Shown here in pieces: positions 58,135-64,000 of a stretch of DNA of 64,000 nucleotides; the stretch's first letter is position 1, and each line of letters begins with the position of its first letter. The notes below the pieces were generated by a model. The model saw only the letters and a program-made list of their open reading frames with translations. It made no database searches and was not told the origin of the DNA. Both the position numbers and the translations under genes were made by a program. The stretch is taken from contig NZ_CP109796.1 in assembly GCF_038725785.1 (NCBI RefSeq), positions 4,836,001 to 4,900,000 on the forward strand, written 5' to 3'. This DNA comes from Termitidicoccus mucosus. GTDB lineage: Bacteria > Verrucomicrobiota > Verrucomicrobiia > Opitutales > Opitutaceae.

Positions 58135-58190
58135 GCGCCGTAGCGCAGGCATCCCTGCCTGCCGTCTCTTTGGGCGGCGCGAAGCGCGCT
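58135..58190. repeat. Short GC-rich palindromes (gcaggcat and gcgcgaagcgc) between two minus-strand genes
   Basis: gcaggca-tccc-tgcctgc (58145-58162) is a perfect 7-bp hairpin, followed by gcgcgaagcgc (58177-58187), a GAAG-loop hairpin also found at about 8005 and 52233. The gap carries no other feature. Confidence 0.7.
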
Positions 58191-58194
58191 GACA

Positions 58195-61100
58195 TCATTC
58201 CGGATGCACTGGCGCGCGCCAAAGCGTCACGGGACCGAGCAGGCCGGATTCGGGAAGCGCCGGGGCCGCCGCGCCGCGCGGGCCGGGACGCACGGGACTG
58301 GACAGGATTTTTTCGCCGTCCGGCAGCGCCATGTCGCCGACCAAGCGATTGGTCCACTGGTTGGTGACCTTGATTTCCAGATGATTGTCGCCGTCTTGCA
58401 GCGCGCCGGTGATGTCAATGCGATACGGCGGTTTCCACAGGATGCCGAGCGGCTTGCCATTGAGCGAAACTTCCGCGATGTCGCCGACGCCGCCGAGGTC
58501 CAGCACGATGCGTGCGCCGTCCGCCAGCCACGCATGGCCGGCCTGAAAGACATGCGCGTAAGTCGCCGTGCCTGAAAAATACTTCACGCCGGCATCCGCA
58601 TGCGCTCCCCACGGTGCGAGTTTTTCAAACCGCGCCCGCGCCGGGGCGCCGAGGCCGGTCGGGAAGGCCACATCCCACGGCTGGCGGTCGAGCGTGGCGA
58701 GTTTCACGGGCTCCGGCGCCGCGGGCACGGCGCGGACTTTTTCCGCGGACGGTTTTCTGAAGACGACAAACACGGCCTCGCGCACGGCGAGGCGGAGGGG
58801 CACGGTGGTGCGCAGGCCGTCGGCGTTTTGCTCGAAACTCGCGGCGGCGATCGAGCCGTCGTCGGCGTGCCAGAGCTCCGCCTCGCGCCCGCTCACGCGG
58901 AAGCGCGCGCGGATGTCCTGCGGCGTGTCGATGAGGTTGGCCACGTAATAGATATCCGTGCCGGTCGCCTCGTCGCGGCGGTGCAGCCAGGCGAGTTCGG
59001 TGTCGAGGTCGCCGCCGTGCTCGAAATCCTTTGCGATCTTCTGCATCGCCATCACGCGGTCCATCGGCCAGCCCCAGATGACGGTGCCCTTGCCGACGCG
59101 CCGGATGGTGCGGCTCACGCCGTCGAGGTCGCCCCAGATGCCGGCGGCGAGGGCGCGCACCTCGTCGTCGCATGCGGGAAACCCGGCGAGGCTCGGCGAG
59201 CGCCGGGGTTTTTGCCCGACCACGATCGCCCCGCCGCGCACGAGCGCGTCGATTTTTTTCAACAACTCCGGGCGCATCTCGTCCGTCCCGGGCAGCACCA
59301 GCACGCGGTAGCTCATGCCGTCGGGCAGCATGAGGCGTCCGTCGCCGGCGACCGACATGCGGTTGAGCAGCACGTCGGCGTTGATGAAATCGTAATCATA
59401 TCCCTCCGGCGGAGTCGGGCGCGTGCCGTCGGCCCAGATCGGCGGCGTGGAGGGCGCGCCCTCGTCGAGCAGGTAGGCGATGTCGGCGACGAAGAGGCCC
59501 TGTTGCAACAGGTGGCTGCTGCGCGCGACGTAGGCCATGTAGGGCGCGGCCAGCCCGGCCCAGGTGATGTTGCGGTGGAGATGCGTGCCGACCATGGTGT
59601 TGCCGGGCCGGGTGTCGAGCGGCTGGTGCGCCGAGGTGTGAAACACGATGCGGTTGACACCCTGGGCCAGCCAGTAGTCGCCGACTTTTTTCAGCGTGTA
59701 GGGCGATTCGTAGCCGCCGCCGGTGAACGACTCCGCCGCGACGAGCCGCTTCCCATACGCGTGCGAGGCCGACGCCGCGCCGCGCACGTCCTGCAAATAC
59801 ATCAGGCGCGGATGCAGGTCGCGCACCCAGAATTCGCCGGCGGGAATCTCGACCTTGCTTTTGTTGAGCAGCGTGTCCTCGGGCATTTCGAGCGACACGC
59901 CCGCCGCCTCGGCGTAGATGCCGATGCCGTCGCGGCGCAGCAAGTCCGCCATGGTGCCGTAGTGGTTTTCGGCCCACAGGTCGGCCAGCGTGCGGCGGAA
60001 ATCCCACAGGAAACGGTCGCTCGCCCCGGCGCTCTCGACGACGCGCCCGGTCAGCGCGGGCAGGAACGGCGCGGGCTCGTAGCCGCGGCGCGCGCGAAAC
60101 TCCTTGAGCATGTCGTCGCTCCAGTTGTTCGTGCCCGCCTCCCAGCTGTCCATCATCACGTAGCGGAGCGATTTTCCGTAGAGCGGGCCGAGCGCCTTTT
60201 TCAACGGGTCGAAATAGCCGTGGTAATACGCCTCCATGTGGCGGCGGCTGAGCTTGTCGGCCTCGAACCCGGAGCCCTCGGGCGTGGCCGGGCGGTTCTT
60301 CGCGCCGGTGAGCGAATAGCCGAGGCGCAGGATGCACCATTTGCCGGGCGGCGCATCCCAGTCGAGAGTGCCGTCGGGTTTCATTTTCGAGGTGAGGTCG
60401 ATGACCTCGCGCCGCGCCACGGTGTCGGACGCGGGCACGGCGGGCGTCGCGACCGTGTCGTATTCGAACAGGAAGCTGAACCCCGCCTTTTCCTCCCAGC
60501 GGTGCACGCGCGCGCCGCCGTGCAGCACGGCCTCGCTGAGCACGTAGCGTTCGGCGGGCGGGCTCGGCTGCTGGCTCATCGTGGCGGCGGGGCCGATGGG
60601 CGCGCCGGTCATTTCGATGCGGAAAAATTTCGCCTCGACCGGCTCGAACACGTAGGTGCGCACCATGCCCTGCCGGTAGAGTTGCGTGCCGGGCAGCGTG
60701 ACGAGCGTGCGAAAATTCACGCCGTCGTCGCCCGCGAGTACGCGCCCCACCGGGATGCCGTTGGCGCTGCCGCCGCGCCCGCCGAGCGTGATGGCGCGGG
60801 CCGCGAATTTTCCGGGAAACTCATACTGCACCCAGGCCGGGCCGCCGTCCTTGGGCGCATCGATGGCGAGCGTCGAGTTCAGGTCGTCGTCGAGCAGCGC
60901 CGCGCCGTCCACCGGGCCGTGGTTGGTCGTGACGGACGGGCGGGCGGGCGGGGTGTCTTTCTCGCCCTCCGGCATCCGGTAGGCCACCACGGCGCTGTCG
61001 GCGTAAAACGTCGGGTCTTTCGACGGGCCGTTGTAGTAGCCGGAGCGGGTGTTGCGGATCTGGCCGTTTTCCGAGGGCGGCTGCGGCAGGTGGACGGAGA

Positions 61101-61593
61101 TTTTTTTCATGCCGCCAGGCGCGCCGGCGGCGTCGGTCGCGTCAATGACGAGCTCGCTCCACACGAGTTTTTTCATTGCCTGTTCGGGTTTCACCCACGG
61201 GCCGCCGGTCTCGCTCCAGCCGGGCGAGCTGAAGATGCCCATTTCGAGGCCGAGCCGGTCGGCCTCGGCGGCGGCGTGGCGCACGGCGTCATACCATTCG
61301 GGCGTGCCGAACTTGATTTGCGGATCGGTCTCCTGGCCCGCGCCGGAGTTCACATCGGCGAGCATGAACCCGCCGAGCCCGGCGCGTTTCATCCATTCGA
61401 GGTCCTTGGTGATGCCCTCCTTGGTGATGTTGCTCCGCGTCCAGTGCCACCATGTGCGCGGCCGGGCCGACCCGGGCGGGTTGGCGAAGCCTTCCGCGAG
61501 CGGGTCGGCGGCGGATGGCGCGGCATGAAGCGGGAGGAGCAGCGCGAGCGCGGGAAGCAGGCTTTGTAGTTTAATTTTGGATACGAGTTTCAT
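58195..61593 (-). CDS. Exported glycoside hydrolase, GH106-type alpha-L-rhamnosidase
   Basis: It has 1132 residues from the ATG at 61593, where the signal peptide begins (LQSLLPALALLLPLHAAPSA). Near residue 30 the family-typical GFANPPGSARPRTWWHWTRS appears, then ITKDLEWMKRAGLGGFMLAD (TIM-barrel start) and GIFSSPGWSETGGPWVKPEQ. Later parts include GYFDPLKKALGPLYGKSLRY and the segment VAAESFTGGGYESPYTLK with a candidate acid Glu. The C-terminal beta domains carry YAHVFQAGHAWLADGARIVL and a GILWKPPYRIDITGAL motif. GH106 releases terminal L-rhamnose from rhamnogalacturonan and related polymers. The acetylesterase at 63268 fits the same substrate. The catalytic pair is not assigned here. Confidence 0.85.
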   Translation of the reverse strand: MKLVSKIKLQSLLPALALLLPLHAAPSAADPLAEGFANPPGSARPRTWWHWTRSNITKEGITKDLEWMKRAGLGGFMLADVNSGAGQETDPQIKFGTPEWYDAVRHAAAEADRLGLEMGIFSSPGWSETGGPWVKPEQAMKKLVWSELVIDATDAAGAPGGMKKISVHLPQPPSENGQIRNTRSGYYNGPSKDPTFYADSAVVAYRMPEGEKDTPPARPSVTTNHGPVDGAALLDDDLNSTLAIDAPKDGGPAWVQYEFPGKFAARAITLGGRGGSANGIPVGRVLAGDDGVNFRTLVTLPGTQLYRQGMVRTYVFEPVEAKFFRIEMTGAPIGPAATMSQQPSPPAERYVLSEAVLHGGARVHRWEEKAGFSFLFEYDTVATPAVPASDTVARREVIDLTSKMKPDGTLDWDAPPGKWCILRLGYSLTGAKNRPATPEGSGFEADKLSRRHMEAYYHGYFDPLKKALGPLYGKSLRYVMMDSWEAGTNNWSDDMLKEFRARRGYEPAPFLPALTGRVVESAGASDRFLWDFRRTLADLWAENHYGTMADLLRRDGIGIYAEAAGVSLEMPEDTLLNKSKVEIPAGEFWVRDLHPRLMYLQDVRGAASASHAYGKRLVAAESFTGGGYESPYTLKKVGDYWLAQGVNRIVFHTSAHQPLDTRPGNTMVGTHLHRNITWAGLAAPYMAYVARSSHLLQQGLFVADIAYLLDEGAPSTPPIWADGTRPTPPEGYDYDFINADVLLNRMSVAGDGRLMLPDGMSYRVLVLPGTDEMRPELLKKIDALVRGGAIVVGQKPRRSPSLAGFPACDDEVRALAAGIWGDLDGVSRTIRRVGKGTVIWGWPMDRVMAMQKIAKDFEHGGDLDTELAWLHRRDEATGTDIYYVANLIDTPQDIRARFRVSGREAELWHADDGSIAAASFEQNADGLRTTVPLRLAVREAVFVVFRKPSAEKVRAVPAAPEPVKLATLDRQPWDVAFPTGLGAPARARFEKLAPWGAHADAGVKYFSGTATYAHVFQAGHAWLADGARIVLDLGGVGDIAEVSLNGKPLGILWKPPYRIDITGALQDGDNHLEIKVTNQWTNRLVGDMALPDGEKILSSPVRPGPRGAAAPALPESGLLGPVTLWRAPVHPE

Positions 61594-61770
61594 GGGGAGG
61601 CGGCGCGCGCGGGGCGCGCGTTGTTTGCGCCCAGCAAACACGCGAGGCCGGGGGATGCGAAGGCGATTGGCGGAGGACTGTCAGAATGGCGCACTTTTCG
61701 ACTTGTCCCATATTCAATCTTTCCTAACTTCATTCCATAAAAAAGTCATAACCATTTAATATACAATATC

Positions 61771-62442
61771 ATGACAATCACGCGATTAATCGGATGGGCC
61801 GCATGTGTTTTTTTCGCGGCCTTAAGCATGACCGCAACCGTCTTTGCCACCGCCCAAAGGTCCGATATATTAATATACGAAGGAAAAGAATACTTTCTCC
61901 ACACGAATCCGCTCAACGAGTTTCTTGAAAAAAATTCTGATATAAAAGTGCCCGAGACAAGGATGCAAATAACTTCATTGTGGCGTGGATATGTCGCCAC
62001 ATTTGAAATAAGGGATGGATGTCTGTTCATCAAGGATGTGCGAATACCAAAAGGTTCCGACAAGGAAACTCATGAACTGATATGGGAAAGCGTGATTGAT
62101 AAGATTATCAAGAAGGAAAAAGACCGGCGGGCGGATTGGTTTTCGGGTCTGCTGGTTTTACCGCATGGAAAAATAATCAATTACGTCCATATGGGTTACG
62201 CATCCACTTTTGAGAACTATATATTATTGGAAATCGACAAAGGGAAATACGTAAAGGAGCGACGTTTGCCTGGCGAGGCATACTGGTTCTTCAAAAAGAA
62301 ACAATTCGAATTGTTCAGGCAAACCGATGAATATAAAAAACTCGTGGAGGATCTTATCAAAAAGGGAAGCAGTCGGGACGAGGCAGAATCATTCTTGGAG
62401 ATATTCGTGATTGATTATTCCAAAAAGATACTGAACGATTGA
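61771..62442 (+). CDS. AT-rich exported protein of unknown function
   Basis: It has 223 residues and no recognised family. Residues 1-27 form a signal peptide (GWAACVFFAALSMTATVFA); the mature part is Lys/Glu-rich and charged (VIDKIIKKEKDRRADWFSG) with an alpha/beta pattern and no Cys. Its DNA is clearly lower in GC than all neighbours, with AT-rich third positions and an AT-rich leader (aatatacaatatc). That suggests recent horizontal acquisition. It lies alone between the GH106 gene (divergent) and a palindrome. An immunity-type or envelope stress protein is possible, but nothing in the sequence decides this. The start fits a weak AT-rich promoter upstream, without a clear ribosome site. Confidence 0.75.
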   Translation: MTITRLIGWAACVFFAALSMTATVFATAQRSDILIYEGKEYFLHTNPLNEFLEKNSDIKVPETRMQITSLWRGYVATFEIRDGCLFIKDVRIPKGSDKETHELIWESVIDKIIKKEKDRRADWFSGLLVLPHGKIINYVHMGYASTFENYILLEIDKGKYVKERRLPGEAYWFFKKKQFELFRQTDEYKKLVEDLIKKGSSRDEAESFLEIFVIDYSKKILND

Positions 62443-62531
62443 TGCGCCTTGGCGCGACGGGGAATTATTGTCCTCCGAGACAAACCGGAGCAGATCGTAA
62501 GCAACGGCATTATACCATTTCCGAACGAGAT

Positions 62532-62628
62532 TCACACTTATGGGGGCCGAGCTCCCGCGAGGCCGTCGCGGTTAACCGCCCTGTTTTTCCGCGACGGCCT
62601 CGCGGGAGCTCGGCCCCCATAAGTGTGA
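62532..62628. repeat. Palindromic element, family A copy 3 (long arms)
   Basis: Arms 62532-62571 and 62589-62628 are exact reverse complements over 40 bases. The core ggccgagctcccgcgaggcc is the family A core with a few changes present in both arms, showing paired (compensatory) change. The outer flanks ccatttccgaac (62515) and ttttcattgggg (62630) extend the pairing imperfectly and link to copies 1 and 4. Confidence 0.92.
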
Positions 62629-62647
62629 TTTTCATTGGGGAATGATA

Positions 62648-63094
62648 TTAAGCCGCGTGTGGTCCGGCGGGTTCCGCCTCGTATAATTGCCGCACGGACT
62701 GCCTGTTCAGCACGATGATCGTGAAGGTGCCCAGCACGGTGCCGAAAGGCATGAAGAGGCACAGGATTGCAGCCACCACAAAACTGAACATGCGCCCGCG
62801 GCGCTTCGCCATGCTGCGCCCGGATATGAACGCGCAGGCCGCCATGGCCCAGCCAAAAAACGCAAACCCGGAGCCAAGGAGTATAAAGAACCAGCCAAAC
62901 CATTCCGGCGGGGGCTGCGCACCGCCGCCCAGTGCCTCCGGGCTCACGATCGCCATGGCGCCAAGCCCCACGTAAATGAGCGGGAAAAATGAAAAAAGCG
63001 CCAGTATCCCGGCGACAACATAATGAAAGATAACCAAGAGTCTCAGATGCTCCTGATCCTGGTTTGGCAGGGCCGGCGGTGTTTGCGCATTCAT
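62648..63094 (-). CDS. Small polytopic membrane protein of unknown function
   Basis: It has 148 residues from the ATG at 63094. Hydrophobic segments lie at about 22-50 (VIFHYVVAGILALFSFFPLI), 66-91 (WFGWFFILLGSGFAFFGWAM) and 103-128 (FSFVVAAILCLFMPFGTVLG), which gives three to four membrane helices; a basic stretch SGRSMAKRRGR lies between the last two. The pattern resembles the DUF4064/DUF4190-type small membrane proteins, but no motif decides this. The upstream frame to 63232 is open only because it reads through a degraded family A repeat, so it is rejected. Function unknown. Confidence 0.75.
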   Translation of the reverse strand: MNAQTPPALPNQDQEHLRLLVIFHYVVAGILALFSFFPLIYVGLGAMAIVSPEALGGGAQPPPEWFGWFFILLGSGFAFFGWAMAACAFISGRSMAKRRGRMFSFVVAAILCLFMPFGTVLGTFTIIVLNRQSVRQLYEAEPAGPHAA

Positions 63095-63183
63095 GAGGGG
63101 CACGATGAAAATCCCGGCCAAGGGTGCAATGTGAATTTTTCCGAGGTGATTATCATACCGTTCGTAATCAAAAATGGCACGAT

Positions 63184-63230
63184 GCCATTTCCGAACAAGA
63201 CTCACCCTCGTGGGAGCCCGGCCCTCCAAC
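63184..63230. repeat. Truncated family A element (copy 4)
   Basis: tgccatttccgaacaagact matches the left flank of copy 3, and gggagcccggccctccaac matches an arm end. The partner arm is missing, so this is a degraded half-copy. It sits upstream of the membrane protein gene on the opposite strand and contains no gene. Confidence 0.7.
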
Positions 63231-63267
63231 AAAAGAGTGGTTTCTATTTATCAGAGGTCTCTTGATT

Positions 63268-64000
63268 TCAGGAAGCCGGGCGCGGCGGAAAACCCGGCGG
63301 GCGCGGCAGCTCGACCCGCGGGTCGGGCGGAATCTTGAAGCCGTCCGGCAAAGGGCTCGGGTGCGCGGGATCGAACGCGCCCGCATCCGCCGCGATATGG
63401 CGCGCGAGTTCGGGAAGGGCGCGGCGGACGCCCTCCACGATGCAGCGCGAGAAAAGGTAGCCGCCGTAGGTGTTGGTGTGCAACCCGTCCACATAGGCGA
63501 GCGGCGCGGCTTTTTCACCGAGGGTGCGCACGATTTCCGCGCTCATCGCATTGAGGTCGATGAAGGCGGCATCGGCTAGCCGCGCGGCTTCCCGGGCGGC
63601 CGCGGGATAATTGCCCAGGCCCGGTGTATTCAAAAATCCATTACGCCGGTCGATCTTCGTCATGGGCGAGACGATCACGGGCGTGCCGCCGCGGCGCCTC
63701 ACCTCGGCGGCATAGGCGGCGAGCAGCCATTTGTAATCGGTGTACGCATCCGCATGCGTGTTCACCCAATCGCCCGCCTTGTCCTCGACCGGCCACATCG
63801 CGTCGTGCCCGCGCTGGTTGAGGTCGTTGTGGCCGAATTGCATGAACACATAATCGCCGGGCCTCATCAGGCTCATGACCTTGTCCCAGCGGCGCTGAAA
63901 ACGAAACGCCTTCAGCGTCTGGCCCGACTCGGCGTGGTTGGCAATGACGACGGGCGGCGCAAACCAGCGCGGCAGTTGCTGGCCCCAGGTGCCGAAAGGC
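63268..64000 (-). CDS. SGNH-type rhamnogalacturonan acetylesterase-like protein (cut by window end)
   Basis: Only the C-terminal 243 or so residues are seen; the 5' end lies beyond 64000. The frame continues in phase to the window edge (FGTWGQQLPRWFAPPVVIAN, then HAESGQTLKAF), so a start at the internal ATG near 63876 is wrong. Family features are the SGNH block with Asn-His-Ala-Glu-Ser, PGDYVFMQFGHNDLNQRG (Gly-His-Asn-Asp) and the catalytic Asp-His pair in YVDGLHTNTYGG. Together with the GH106 gene this fits deacetylation of rhamnogalacturonan-I. The C-terminal 45 residues are a Pro/Arg-rich tail. No signal peptide can be judged. Confidence 0.87.
   Translation of the reverse strand, partial: PFGTWGQQLPRWFAPPVVIANHAESGQTLKAFRFQRRWDKVMSLMRPGDYVFMQFGHNDLNQRGHDAMWPVEDKAGDWVNTHADAYTDYKWLLAAYAAEVRRRGGTPVIVSPMTKIDRRNGFLNTPGLGNYPAAAREAARLADAAFIDLNAMSAEIVRTLGEKAAPLAYVDGLHTNTYGGYLFSRCIVEGVRRALPELARHIAADAGAFDPAHPSPLPDGFKIPPDPRVELPRPPGFPPRPAS

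Noticed and set aside
63095-63232. N-terminal extension of the small membrane protein
   Set aside because: It translates a truncated family A repeat; the ATG at 63094 is a better start.

Overview
The window is GC-rich, roughly 60-65 percent by eye. It looks like the chromosome of a Gram-negative bacterium of the phylum Verrucomicrobiota, most likely Opitutales/Opitutaceae. This rests on gene content: heptose/LPS genes, a secretin-based type IV filament system with split coiled-coil parts, InlB B-repeat giants, a GH106-type rhamnosidase beside a pectin acetylesterase, and intergenic palindromes of a type I associate with this phylum. No rRNA, tRNA, CRISPR array, integrase or transposase was seen.

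Layout. 1-6050 (mostly minus strand): a clipped membrane protein, a GT9 glycosyltransferase, a secreted alpha/beta-hydrolase esterase and a roughly 990-residue exported protein of unknown function. 6469-7812: a divergent pyrimidine-nucleoside phosphorylase. 8139-9880 (minus): a PiT phosphate permease with its DUF47 partner. 10400-24781 (plus): a type IV filament cluster in the order PilT-like ATPase, secretin, PilB/GspE ATPase, pilin, PilM/N-like fusion, PilO-like, several coiled-coil or membrane parts, PilP-like, PilC/GspF, second prepilin and a small InlB-repeat protein. It runs into a 4055-residue InlB-repeat giant (24788-36955), a small membrane protein, a DUF11 protein and a 1530-residue coiled-coil LysM protein. 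Most junctions overlap by a few bases or are short, so 11512-38921 reads as a few translationally coupled operons. I infer that the filament machinery and the giant surface proteins form one secretion, adhesion or motility unit.

44246-64000 is a mosaic of housekeeping and catabolic genes: a metzincin protease with NHL repeats, a beta-barrel, a DUF192 lipoprotein, an M24 peptidase, a heptose-phosphate kinase, SurE, a 5'-3' exonuclease, PurD, a low-molecular-weight phosphatase, a TlyA-type methyltransferase, an alpha-L-rhamnosidase of GH106 type and a rhamnogalacturonan acetylesterase cut by the window end. The last two point to rhamnogalacturonan-I (pectin) breakdown.

The most unusual content is a dense set of non-coding palindromes. 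One group consists of two arms built from a short reiterated phrase. Each copy uses a different phrase, and most lie within about 60 bases 5' of a start codon. One has become the signal-peptide region of a pilus gene, one supplies the stop codon of a peptidase gene, and one sits in frame inside purD. A second group consists of 30-40 bp perfect palindromes around a shared core present in three full copies and one degraded copy. A further puzzle is a 1.4 kb open frame (19035-20432) that encloses a convincing gene in another frame.
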